In this document: in pieces, positions 1 to 10,310 of the stretch
Numbering within the stretch: the stretch's first letter is position 1
Layout: each line of letters starts with the position of its first letter
Assembly: GCA_037043455.1 (NCBI GenBank)
Contig: JAWPHD010001286.1
Location: 124,001-188,000 of the forward strand
Direction of reading: 5' to 3'
DNA length: 64,000 nt
Source of the DNA: Cyrtodaria siliqua
Lineage: Eukaryota > Mollusca > Bivalvia > Adapedonta > Hiatellidae
Made by a program: the position numbers and the translations under genes
The notes under the pieces: model-generated
Databases searched by the model: none
What the model saw: the letters and a program-made list of their open reading frames with translations, nothing else
What the model was told of the DNA's origin: nothing

Positions 1-315
1 ACAATCTGGAACTTTTGGCACTGCGACATTTTTGTTTAAGTGAACCCTTCAACAACATAGTGTTACAGACGATACTCTGTTTTCAAAATGATTTCACCAC
101 AACATGACAAAAACAAATGTTCCACACATAATGACATAAAGAAACAAAATACGGCTAAAATAAAAATAAAAAATAAACGAGAGATAAACGCCTGGTGGCG
201 TTAAAGCCGGGTTTTCCAACATGTGAAAGATAAGTGCCTGTGTGTTTGGTGAAACTATTTAATAGCGCTTTTCTAAATAGATTTTTTTGGGAGTGGGAGG
301 AAGCTTTAATGTTAA

Positions 316-612
316 AGCACATATTTTGGAGAAAGTTTGTCACAGTGACCTAGTTTCAGGGTAAGGTAAGTGCTTGATGAGAGGAAGAAGCTATTAAAGT
401 TTGATGAAGATCGGACAAGGTAATGCTGAATATATCAAAAAGTTTATTCCTTCCCCACACCCCACTCCCCCCACGCCGAAACTTAAACAAAAAGGTTAAC
501 GTAACGCATATTTTGGAGAAAGTAGGTCACAGTGACCTAGTTTTCAGGGTAAGGTCAGTGCTTAATGAGAGGAAGGTGCTGTTAAAGTTTGATGAAGATC
601 GGACATGGTAAT
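316..612. repeat. 186-bp direct duplication, two diverged copies
   Basis: The motif CATATTTTGGAGAAAG occurs at about 320 and 506, followed in both places by a CACAGTGACCTAG block, a GGGTAAGG block and a TTTGATGAAGATCGGACA block. The two units are offset by 186 bp and separated by a C-rich stretch near 455-475. No coding potential is seen. Similar short-period repeats with GTGACCT blocks are common in bivalve genomes (from general knowledge). Confidence 0.75.
524..538. promoter_or_regulatory. Palindromic nuclear-receptor-type half-site pair inside a repeat
   Basis: AGGTCACAGTGACCT is a perfect inverted repeat with 3-bp spacing, identical to the textbook estrogen-response-element form (AGGTCA n3 TGACCT). 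The sister repeat copy at 337-351 has a degenerate left half (TTGTCA). Because it lies in a repeat with no adjacent gene, function is doubtful; the match itself is certain. Confidence 0.3.
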
Positions 613-1821
613 GCTGAGATACATAGAAAACACAAAATGTGGACAACCGCCGCCCACCCGCCCCGCCCGGTTTACGCCAATCTATAAGCCGATTTTTTCT
701 TCTCAAAAAAAACGGCTAAAAAACAGAAAAAGAGATTAGTTTTTGGCCCGTATTCATAAAGCTTCTTAGCGATATCTTAAGTCAAATTGTTTTTGTTTTT
801 TTAACACCTTTCTTTATCGATTGAAGACGTTTTTTTAATATTGTTAATAAGGTTCAGAATAAATAAAACATAGAGCTAACTATTTATCTTAAAATAGATG
901 GTTTGTAGTGTCCTTGAGAGGTCAATAAGGATATTTAAAAATATGTAAAAACCTTAAGTTTTGACTTAAATAATATTTTCCACTTAAGCTGCTTTTTGAA
1001 TACGGGCCCATGATCATACTGATTTAAATGGATTAAACAGTATATGTATGATATCACTGGTACGTCAACGTGAAGTAAGAAACTAAACAGTATGGAACTA
1101 AGTTCTAACAAAGTACACATCGGAGCCTTGATGAAAGAAAATACTAATTGAAATACAATTATTTAAAAAATGTTTGAATCCGACATACGGACATGAAAGT
1201 TCTCTCATTTCCAGCCCCAGCAATGTGAGATAAGGTTCCCCAACACTCAATTCTATTTAAAGCTGTTTTGCTTTAAAATGACCAAAAGTGTGTGACTAGA
1301 GATCTAATTCGGTAGTTTAGTGTCAAACATACTCAAATGGGACAACTTGGTTATCCCATCACGAGTTTATCCATTTGGGATAAGGAAATTCACCTTCGAG
1401 GTCAATATTTCAATTCAGCCAGGGACGAATGGTGACCTCAAGGGTGAGATTTACTTTTATCATGCAACGAAATACAGCAACTTCCTACTTTCCTAAAAGT
1501 TTCCTCCCAGCTGCTGTATTATACTAGTTGTGTACATGCTATTGTTCGACGACTTAAAGTGTCATGCATCAACCACTTGAACCACACATATACACATTTA
1601 TGTCTTATACTTGTCAATTTAGGAATACAATGCATTATCAAAGAAAGTATTTTGCATTGTTATAAATACATTTAACGGCCGAAAATATATTTTGCCGAAG
1701 TTACTTCCCTTGACAAAACAGCCTCCATTTGCATTTTGACCGCAGCAGACGTGAGCTGTTGTTTCCATTGATTTTTAGGTAAATTATGCTATTTTAAACA
1801 GTTTGCATGATGAAAAAAGTA
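613..1821. other. Unique AT-rich sequence, no gene seen
   Basis: Only short uninterrupted frames, none with recognisable domains or codon structure. There are G-rich/C-rich pockets near 645-670 and many homopolymer runs. No repeat shared with the rest of the window was recognised. Confidence 0.5.
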
Positions 1822-1952
1822 CATGTTTAGTAACTTAGAATTTCATTTGTATTTTAACTCGTTTCTAAAAGTGATAAATACTCACCAGAGGCTCGCATTT
1901 ATCACTTAAATTCGCCAAAAATACAGCTGAAATTCTAAGTTACAAACCATGC
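1822..1952. repeat. Fold-back (imperfect hairpin) element, about 130 bp
   Basis: Outer arms CATGTTTAGTAACTTAG (1822 on) and its near reverse complement CTAAGTTACAAACCATG (to about 1952) pair; the arms continue inward (GAATTTCATTTGTATTTT against AAAATACAGCTGAAATTC). A second inner stem AAGTGATAAAT / ATTTATCACTT closes a loop of about 17 bases. This is the structure of a small fold-back or MITE derivative; no protein is encoded. Confidence 0.75.
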
Positions 1953-2113
1953 AGTTAATTCTTATATATTTCCTCTTTCAGTCTGGTGATTGTTAGCGGT
2001 TTCCCCTCGCATTCTTTACTATAAACAGGAGTCAGCTCTTTGTTTTCCAAAAAATAAAATAATATAAAAACAAGTTTCTCTACATTGATATAGATACACG
2101 TGTTAGCGGTAAA

Positions 2114-2231
2114 TCTACGAATGCAATTCATTTATTGAACAACTTCAAATTTGTATATGGACGACCTGACCTTCTACGAATGCAATTCATTTATTGAACA
2201 ACTTCAAATTTGTATATGGACGACCTGACCT
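2114..2231. repeat. Perfect 59-bp tandem duplication
   Basis: The unit beginning TCTACGAATGCAATTCATTT at 2114 is repeated exactly at 2173, ending GACCTGACCT in both copies. Identity of the copies points to a recent local duplication or an assembly artefact. Confidence 0.9.
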
Positions 2232-4137
2232 TACCATGCTTTTCTCTGTTCCATACTATATGATCAGTTTGTAGAAAGAAACAAGAGTTGCCTCCCGTAG
2301 ACCGGATAAAAGCTAATGTCGTCGCAATAAAATGTGCATACAAATGTTATTGAACCAAAAACAATTAACAAATGTTATTAAACCAATAACAATCCGATAA
2401 CTTATCTAATATTGACAGCATTTTGAGAAAGGAGAAGTGAGATAAAAATAGTATAGCATATGGCCCCACGAACGACAAGATTCTGATTTGTTTTTCTTAA
2501 ATGTGAAACACATTTAAATGTCATTTTGATACGTCTAATATTTTGAAACGTGTTTTCACATCAAAGAGAAGATGGGCGGGACTGTTAGTAAACAGGTGAC
2601 AACATTTGACACTTATGATGAAATTAAGGAAAAAAGATAAACAGCTGTGTCTTGAAGGTTTTAAATCGTTAAACACAATTGTATAACTTTTATGTTGAAA
2701 TGGTACTTTTGAGAACAATACGTTTTGTGAATGACTGTCCCATTCTTGATGCGATCTTTAATTTGCTTTTTGATATATATATATATATACAGCAAAAAAC
2801 GATTTAAACAACATACTGTTCAAAATGTCATAAAGCTAGCCTGCATATGCTTTCGATGCACCATGACATAGAGGGTTATGATGCACCATTTCATTTTACA
2901 ATTAATTAATCATAATATGACAACGGTTTGACAATAATTTATCATTGCCACTCAGCTCGATAGCTAATTAACATTTTAATTGGATATTGGACATGTGCAA
3001 ATGTGTATTTTAGCAAACTGACACGTCATGATACATTCTTATATAGATATAGTGTATCTACTAATATTACTATTGAAGACGAACAACAAAAACCAACAAA
3101 AACACGGTTAATTGACTCTGTAATTCTCAGGCGGTATTGTAATCATCATGGTTTATATTTAGGGTAAATATCAAAAGTAATGCTCTTATTATCCAGAAAT
3201 GCTAAATAGTCGAACCAAGTCCGGTAAGTAATTTACAGAGTATGGTTTCATCGACTGGGTTGATTAAACATCGTTTACATCAAATAACGAGATTAGACCA
3301 TACTCTATATGTTTTAGTATGTCCATTTCATCTGTCTGCCAGGCTCTAACTTCCAATAGCTGGCTGTCGAGTACACCAGTCATTCTGAGTCATTGAATTA
3401 TGTTCAATTAAATGATTTACAACTGTGCAAATACAAAGGAAATGTCAGCGATCATGCTACAATGTCTGTTATATACACCAATCAATATAATTGTGTTTTG
3501 TTTATTTTTTAATAGAACAAAATGTATAATAATACACATTCATACGTGTAAAACTCTTCTCTTCAAGATTGTTTTATTGATTGCATTCATAGTTGCACAT
3601 TTATTGATATAGTATATATGTTTTTGTGTTTTAAAAATAAATATATGTAAATTACATAAACATTTGACACTTATGATGAACTTAAGGAAAAAAGGACGTG
3701 GCTTCGTTTTTACATGTGTATCGTTTTGAATCTATATTTTTTCCACGACTCTTTTTGATAACTTGAAATGAAATGTAACTCAGATAAATAACCAGATGTT
3801 GCATTTGTAATAATAAGAGAGTTGTAATTACAATGAAGTTCGTGTACTTTATTTAAACTATAGCTGAGTTCAGACTCCTGTGGAACATTTTTCTTCTTTG
3901 TTGTTCTTTGTTCCGTTTATACAGGAATAAATGTGTTTCACCAATGAGGAATGTATGCAGGACATGCTGTAGTTATCTCTTGATAATATATACTGTAACC
4001 CGGCCGAGTTGTTCAGTGTTTATGCATACACATACTGTATTAATTTAGTAATAGATTTCTCAAATTATGCAATTACATTATCTTATTGTGTATACTGAAA
4101 TAAGACGATTAATTAATACATACAAGAATCACGTTTG
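2232..4137. other. Unique AT-rich sequence
   Basis: No gene seen. Contains a short (AT)n at 2776-2790 and a dispersed 35-bp match: CATTTGACACTTATGATGAA followed by TTAAGGAAAAAA occurs at 2603 and again at 3661. Frames up to 66 codons occur but look random. Confidence 0.5.
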
Positions 4138-4412
4138 GATGACCAATCCGAAATAAAAAACACCCGGCTTGCAAGAATATAATATATCACCAGTGATCAA
4201 TATAAGAAATAAATAACAATAGAAATGTACATCAATTAGGAATGTGACACTTAAATGAAAAACTAAAAAACCTCCAGTATGACGTATGGATGATGACCAA
4301 CTGAAACCAAGAGAAACCCATGTACGAATTCAATATATCACACTACAAGTGTTCAATATAAGAAATAAACAACAATACAGAAGTGTATATCAAGTGGGGC
4401 TGTGACACTGGC
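4138..4412. repeat. Diverged ~153-bp tandem duplication
   Basis: GATGACCAA...GAAA at 4138 and 4292, and CAATATAAGAAATAAA at 4199 and 4352, keep the same spacing. Both units end with a TGTGACACT block. Copies have diverged by substitutions and small indels, so the duplication is older than the one at 2.1 kb. Confidence 0.65.
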
Positions 4413-4928
4413 TTCTTGGAGAAGATTTCTGCACAGTTTTAAAGCCAATTTGTTTGATTTACGACTTTAAAACGTCCTGGGATATTGTCATATATTGTCG
4501 TCCTGCGCTGGAAACGGCCATCATTCGTCTTATTACAGCCGCCAGTTTTGAAATCGAACAATAAAGCACAAAAGTTTTCGATTTGGGGTCACATGACGAC
4601 CATTAAACGACGATTAGAAGGGATAAGCAATACAAGTTTACGCAGTTTATGAGATTTTCTGCGCTTCGGAGTCTGTAACAACGGGTCGAGAGGCAGATTT
4701 TATGAGCTATAAACATCGGAGCACATCTGAACGGAATACAGAAGCAAATAGGCATAATTGCAAGGACAAACGATTACTGAGTGTATGGGTAATTCATGTA
4801 TATGACTTGGATAATAAAGAAAACATACTAGTAGTTGAATGTTCGGTGCATGCATAATGTTTAAATACTTATAAGTGTAGTATGCATATGTGTATTTGTT
4901 TTCAATGACCTTTTCACAGTTTGCGCAA

Positions 4929-5120
4929 TTAACCCTTAACACGCTACATATATATAATGGACTGTTCTTTCTTTGAATTAAGACCATTGCATTTACAGGA
5001 CAAAGGGGTGTTTTGGGGGAAATGACTGATCAGCAGCCTGATCAGCCTTCGAGTTACCCGCAGGCTGATCTGGGTTTACAATGGACGCAAATGCTATTAT
5101 AGTCGTGCTTAACGGGTTAA
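4929..5120. mobile_element. 192-bp TTAACCC-ended MITE-like element
   Basis: The ends are an imperfect terminal inverted repeat: TTAACCCTTAACACG on the left and the complement of TTAACCCGTTAAGCACG on the right. TTAA at both ends is what piggyBac- or Kolobok-type insertions leave. The interior holds CAGCCTGATC/CAGGCTGATC dyads near 5034-5075. It has no coding capacity, so it would be non-autonomous. Confidence 0.55.
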
Positions 5121-5285
5121 ATATTATTTATAAAACTTTGTTTAAATTTAATTTTTATTTCACGGTGACAATGCAAGTGAAGAAAGAGATGGTCTTCAAT
5201 ACTTTGAAAATGCTTGCAGCACTTCTATGGTAGTATTGTATTTTTCAAGATTTATAGACATAATGCAAATACTGTAGCATACATA

Positions 5286-5932
5286 TCAGAAATTTAAGTA
5301 TGTATATCTTCAAATGTTTTGAAGTAAAGAAACAGATTATATGACCATATATTGAAAATCTTCTTAATCCATATTTGACATCCAATTAATGTAACTTTGT
5401 TTTATATTTGTTTATCATATATGCACGTTATTTAAGTCGTATATAATTGTAAATATGTAGGTAATTACATTTCCAACTTTAAAGTGATATAACTACAGTT
5501 GTTTTTGTATTAAAACTTATTTTGAATGGTGTCTTTAGTTTGCAAATATAGCTAACATAATCACTAATTAAAGCCGTCAATTACCCAGGTGGTGGTGCCC
5601 TACGGATGCAGTGAGCGCGAAATGTATGGACAGACCAAATCACCAATCCTGCTGCATTTGTAGGGCACTACCACTTTGGGATTGTTATATTAATTATGTT
5701 CGATTTTTTTTGCAATACTTTGTAACATCACAATAGTATCACCTTCTCCGTTATTTCTATTAATTAATACAAATAATATAATATTACGTTCATAACAGAA
5801 TAAAGTTCATGTCAATACTTAGAACTGTAAATATGTGTATTGCTATATCATATGTTCTATGTATATACATGTATGCATTTGTAGTAACTCACGGGCCTAT
5901 GGCCTATTGATTTATGAATAAAATCTTCTTCT
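5286..5932 (+). mobile_element. Retrotransposon-like 3' end, copy 1
   Basis: This matches 13058-13432 closely at both ends: from a TCAGAAATTTAAGTATGTAT block through an AACTGTAAATATGTGT block to a shared terminus CACGGGCCTATGGCC, then GAATAAAATCTTCTTCTTC. The AATAAA signal followed by a (CTT)n tail and the abrupt 5' boundary suit a 5'-truncated non-LTR retrotransposon 3' UTR. Copy 1 carries about 275 bp (5541-5816) that copy 2 lacks. Confidence 0.55.
5589..5674. repeat. Stem-loop within the copy-1-specific segment
   Basis: GTGGTGGTGCCCTAC (5589-5603) pairs with GTAGGGCACTACCAC (5660-5674) with one G-T position, and the pairing continues inward through GATGCAG/CTGCTGCAT. The loop holds GACAGACCAAATCACCAATC. 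It lies entirely inside the segment absent from the sister copy at 13 kb. Confidence 0.7.
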
Positions 5933-6604
5933 TCACATGTGTAAATCTATATTTCATCTTTAAGTACGTACTAACTCTGTGTTGCATCTTATTATATATG
6001 TATATACTGAATAGCGAAGGCGTGTCTAAGCCTAAATTAAAAACAACAACAAAAAGCATCAGTAAAACCATCAAACCACTAAACGAGGAAATTAGATTTT
6101 TAGATAAAAGTTAAAATAATTTGAGAGTAGCAGTCTTTGATAAAACCCGTAATTATGCCTTCTATCAATCAATGACAAAAACATGTTTTTTCTTTTCTTT
6201 TATGTTTTACATGCATTTATATTATATTGTTTTAAAGTATTACGTTAACACAAAAACCTTGCCTCTGCACGTCTGTGTTGTAATAGTCTTTAAACACGAT
6301 TCTGATTATCGGCATGATTGCTTAAATATGGAAATATAAGCAGGATAAAAGGACATTTTGAGGCTAATGTGGGAAAATGGCGGATCAATGACCAAAATTA
6401 ACATAGCAGTCAATGAAACCATTACTCCAGTGAATGTATGCTTTATAAAATGCCGTTGCGTATTTTGCGTCGACGTAGCTAAACAGCATAGCAGAGTTAT
6501 TCAGGATGCAATGACTATACTTGTGTTTAGAAAAAACATTGAAATACATGACATATATTTCGATGTATATGACATATATGTCGATGTATGCCGCAGTCGT
6601 ATAA

Positions 6605-6605
<1 letters not shown>
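5933..6605. other. Unique sequence, no gene seen
   Basis: Short open frames on both strands (up to about 97 codons across 6358-6651, running into the CA repeat) show no recognisable domain and overlap each other in opposite directions, which argues against coding. Confidence 0.45.

Positions 6606-6639
<34 letters not shown>
6606..6639. repeat. (CA)n microsatellite
   Basis: About 17 uninterrupted CA dinucleotides followed by (AT)n. It keeps reading frames open on both strands (poly-TH and poly-CV), so frames crossing it should be ignored. Confidence 0.95.
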
Positions 6640-6645
<6 letters not shown>

Positions 6646-6737
6646 AAGTAAGCAAATAGGCGAAAGTTAGTATGTTTTCAACTTTTATTCTGACAGTTTC
6701 GAGATAATGATCTGTCTTTTTCAAGGAATGTTGCTAA

Positions 6738-6841
6738 ATGAACATATAGTTACAGATATCATATAGTTACAGATATCATATAGTAACAGATATCATATAG
6801 TTACAGATATCATATAGTTACAGATATCATATAGTTACAGT
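6738..6841. repeat. 17-bp tandem array
   Basis: Six near-perfect copies of CATATAGTTACAGATAT, one carrying a substitution (TAGTAACAG). Confidence 0.9.
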
Positions 6842-7140
6842 GCTATCAACAAATATAACAAATCTTAGCTGGCGTGTATACTAGCTAAAATATATACTCG
6901 AGCGCTTTCGGCTTTACGCCTTCTTCAGGAGTACGTATACACAGACATGTTACATTTCTAAACAACGATTTCTAAACAAATCCAGAAAAAAATGTACAAA
7001 TGATCATAAAGATATGACTCAAATGTTCTGATATTGGAAAAGAGTGCCTGCAAAGGGGCCCGTTTAGATTTACAATAAATAAATAATAATAGCGTAATTA
7101 TATAACGCTATAAACGCCGAGAAAGCAAAAAAATCAGAAT

Positions 7141-7160
7141 ATATATATATATATATATAA
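7141..7160. repeat. (AT)n microsatellite
   Basis: About ten AT dinucleotides directly before the 19-bp array. Confidence 0.9.
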
Positions 7161-7162
7161 AC

Positions 7163-7831
7163 TAAACACAATTGAATCTTATAAACACAACTGAATCTTA
7201 TATTCAATTCAATTCAAAAATGTTTATTCCAAGATTTACATATGTAAACAGCAATGGATATATAGAAATACATCATATTTAACAATCATTATGGCGAGTA
7301 AGCGACAGAACAGAGAAAGAGATATTTCATGATAGTTTGTGATAATATAAAGTTACACAAGTACTTTCATATTTATGACAAAAAAAACACAAACAGGTAA
7401 ATATATAAAAAAAATTATATATATATTACTACCAAATAAGTTAACAGTTGTATATTATCTAAATTGAGCACCGTTATATAGTGCCTAAACAGTGGGAGAA
7501 CAACTTTCAGATTAAGTTTATCCCTTGAAATAGGTACATTTATCGTGCGTTATTTTTACATTATGATTTTTAGATTGTGTTGTAAATAGACGTCGAACAA
7601 CAGGGATATGATATTTTCTATAGCATCGTTAACAATATATACTGACCCTCCGAACACATACAAATAACTCCTACAATAGTCATTTGAATTACATCAAATC
7701 GTAAACTATAAATAAATCATACATATAAACACAACTGAATCTTATAAACACAATTGAATCTTATAAACAATAAACACAATTGAATCTTATAAACACAATT
7801 GAATCTTATAAACACAATTGAATCTTATAAT
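7163..7831. repeat. 19-bp tandem array, split by a LINE tail
   Basis: Units AAACACAATTGAATCTTAT occur twice at 7163-7202 and about five times at 7727-7830. The gap between the two blocks (7203-7724) is a separate insertion. Only the two units touching the insertion carry a C in place of T (ACAACTGAATC). Confidence 0.9.
7203..7724 (-). mobile_element. 5'-truncated LINE 3' end inserted in the 19-bp array
   Basis: Read on the minus strand, the segment ends GAATAAACATTTTTGAATTG followed by a short ATTGA repeat, a normal layout for a non-LTR retrotransposon 3' UTR with a simple-repeat tail. It is flanked by an identical 22-nt direct repeat (7181-7202 and 7725-7746) that includes a private C variant of the array unit, so it is best read as the target-site duplication. 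No reverse-transcriptase part is retained in these 522 bp. Confidence 0.65.
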
Positions 7832-8945
7832 TACATATATTTCCGTAATATCATAATGTTATTATTATTTATTATAATACATGAACTTAATATTAGTTTA
7901 ATGGAATTATTATATAACACCTGTTTTATATACTGTAATAATGAAATAATTACATAACAAATATTTAACATATTCTGTATATTAGTATAACGTGTTTTTT
8001 GTTTGTCTAAAATACATATAATGTGTACTAGTATATAATGAAATAATTATATTACACATGTACTATATACTATTATAATGTCATACGAATATAACACAGG
8101 CACTGTATACTGTACTAATGAAATACTTATATAAAAATGTTATAAATACCGTTATAATGTCAACCTTATTAACACATGTATGATATACTATTATAATGAA
8201 ATACTTATATACACATGTACCAGTATAATGACATACTTATAGTCAGATACTCTATATATATACTATTATAATGAAATCATTATATACACACACTCTATAT
8301 ACTATTATATACACATACTCTGTATACTATTATAATGAAATAATTATATAACACATGTGCTGTATACTGTTATAATGAAATAAGTATATAACATAATTAG
8401 GTATCACATACCGTTATAATGCAAACATTATATAACACAAGTATATATATTAGATATTTTTATATAAAACATATAATGTATATTATTATTATTATAATGA
8501 AATCATTATAAACACTTGGGCTATATATTAGTATTATGTATTTGTGTACAACATTTACAATGCAGATTAGTATAATGAAATATTTATACAACACGTGTAC
8601 TATATACTTATTTGCAGCATGGTCGGTGACATTTTCTTTGATGAATACAAAGCACTAAAGGGGCGTGGCTATACCGTACTACAACTACCAGATAGAGGAA
8701 TTTAGAGTACGGACGTCACTCTGATGTCACCATGTTACTACGTACACAATGCTACAAAAAATGTAGAGTCTGTCTCAGCTCGTTGGTTATTTAAACACCT
8801 CGATGGGGTGCGCCCATTTCGGTGTTTAAATAAGCCAACTCGCTGAGATCAGACTCTATCTATTACATAATGCATTTTTGTATAAGACATATAATATAAA
8901 CTTATATTACACATATGTTATATACTATTAAAATGTAATAATTGG
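7832..8945. repeat. Degenerate AT-rich tandem array, ~43-50 bp unit
   Basis: Many diverged copies of a unit built on ACACATGTACTATATAC, then TATTATAATGAAAT and AATTATAT. Clear units are seen from about 8030 to 8600, with a last one at 8885-8945 (ATTACACATATGTTATATAC). The span 8620-8880 does not fit the unit and is an embedded sequence. Confidence 0.75.
8764..8858. repeat. Strong hairpin, ~37-bp arms, inside the AT array
   Basis: AGAGTCTGTCTCAGCTCG... on the left pairs with ...CGCTGAGATCAGACTCT on the right, the innermost stem being TTATTTAAACACC / GGTGTTTAAATAA. Arms differ by a few substitutions and 1-bp indels; the loop is about 20 bases. Its GC content and lack of match to the array unit suggest an inserted fold-back element. 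Confidence 0.75.
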
Positions 8946-9746
8946 AAAAAGGCGTACATTTAAAATAATTAACATAAAATTGAAGGTGTTTATCTATACT
9001 ATCTGAACTTTTTAAAAATGAGAAGAAAGAAGAAAACAGAAAACAAATACACGTCTCTCTTTACTTTTGATATTTCAAACACTTATTTCATTTATATGTG
9101 AAATGCTTTTTTTTTAACTACTTTTTATTTTATTGTTTCTTATCTTAAATCTATACTTTCGTTTACGCAGTCTTCTGTTGTTTTCCTTTCTCCAGTTGCC
9201 CTGTTCTACTATATGATATCGATAATACTTAAGACAAATTAGGTCGGGTTTTGTTTCAATATAATCATTCAGATATAATGGCCCTGAACAGAATTACTTG
9301 AACTAAAACAAATGAAACCGAATAAGTTTAATCGTTCGGTGATAATTTCCATATTTCATTGCATCCCCCGAGACCCCGTGAAATCGGCCATATCTATTCT
9401 ACATCATGTAGACGTTTGAAGCATGACGTTAGAACGACTCATATCGAATGACATCGGGCGTTATAATGTACGCCAAATATGATTTTGCACGATAATAGGT
9501 ATCACATTTCGGAATGATATTAACATTAACTGATGTATTTCGGTGATAAGAGTCACATGAAGCGGTATCACGTCTCATCGAGTTTCAGATTTATTTTGAT
9601 ACCAGTCTACAAATATGTCACGTGACCAGTACCCGTCCATCGTCGTTTGTGACTTGTACCCCGAATCTTGCACTCATTTGTTATCTGTGTTCAACATTTG
9701 TGACCGGTACCAGCTGTTGTTGTGTTATGGTAGCTTACGTCAATAC
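8946..9746. other. Unique sequence; possible regulatory DNA at 9340-9720
   Basis: The part before about 9250 is AT-rich and featureless. The part 9340-9720 is less AT-rich and free of repeats, and carries GTCACGTGAC at 9617-9626, a perfect E-box palindrome of the type bound by bHLH-ZIP factors (USF/TFEB class). No open frame is convincing here. Any regulatory role is inference. Confidence 0.35.
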
Positions 9747-10310
9747 TTAAAGGTTATTGCACTATTCTAGAACTCGCTTAATTTAAGAAGTCTTTAAAAG
9801 CTATGGAAAAGGCTGAAAGAATTACCAAAATAACATAAAAAATACAGGAGATATGATCTTTTAACAATTTGCAAAAGTCTCAAACGGAGGCAGACATCTT
9901 GGATTGATAACGTCATCGCGCCTTTTTACCATTTATTGCATATTGATGAATATCATTTAAAAACAAAGAATATCACTGCAAATACATGTAAATCGTAAAA
10001 AGAGCATATACAGAAGAAATAGTTTACTTTGTATTTTTTATTAAATACATTTATTTGCTTTAAACACTATTTATTATCTATTTTCCATATATGGAAAAAG
10101 CGCTATGAGGTCATCATTCAAAGATGGCTGCCTCCATTGGAGTCTTTTTGCACATTTTCAAAAGGTCATATCTCCTATATGTTTAAGCAGGGAGTACGTT
10201 ATATAACGTACTCCCTGGTTTAAGATATTTTGATAATTTTTTCAACTTTACCCATGTTTTTCTAAAGCCCTTTAAAATGAAATTCCAGAATAGTGCAACA
10301 TCCCCTTTAA
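9747..10310. mobile_element. TTAA-flanked long fold-back element, ~560 bp
   Basis: Left end TTAAAGGTTATTGCACTATT and right end AATAGTGCAACATCCCC followed by TTTAA are inverted copies. Pairing extends about 170 bp inward: TACAGGAGATATGATCTTTT pairs with AAAAGGTCATATCTCCTATA, and GGAGGCAGACATCTTGGATT with its diverged complement near 10110-10140. TTAA at both ends and TTAAAGG termini recall the MITE family at 27.3 and 41.3 kb, but the interior is different. The right arm has gained a 30-bp palindrome. Confidence 0.75.
10188..10217. repeat. Perfect 30-bp palindrome
   Basis: CAGGGAGTACGTTAT is followed directly by its exact reverse complement with no spacer. It sits in the right arm of the fold-back and is absent from the matching position of the left arm (near 9835), so it was added later or lost from the left. 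Confidence 0.95.

Noticed and set aside
2114..2231. The perfect 59-bp duplication as a biological signal
   Set aside because: An assembly or sequencing artefact is equally likely for an exact short tandem copy, so no significance was claimed.
6385..6651. Opposite-strand frames of 83 and 97 codons near 6.5 kb
   Set aside because: Both run through the CA repeat, overlap each other and lack recognisable motifs.
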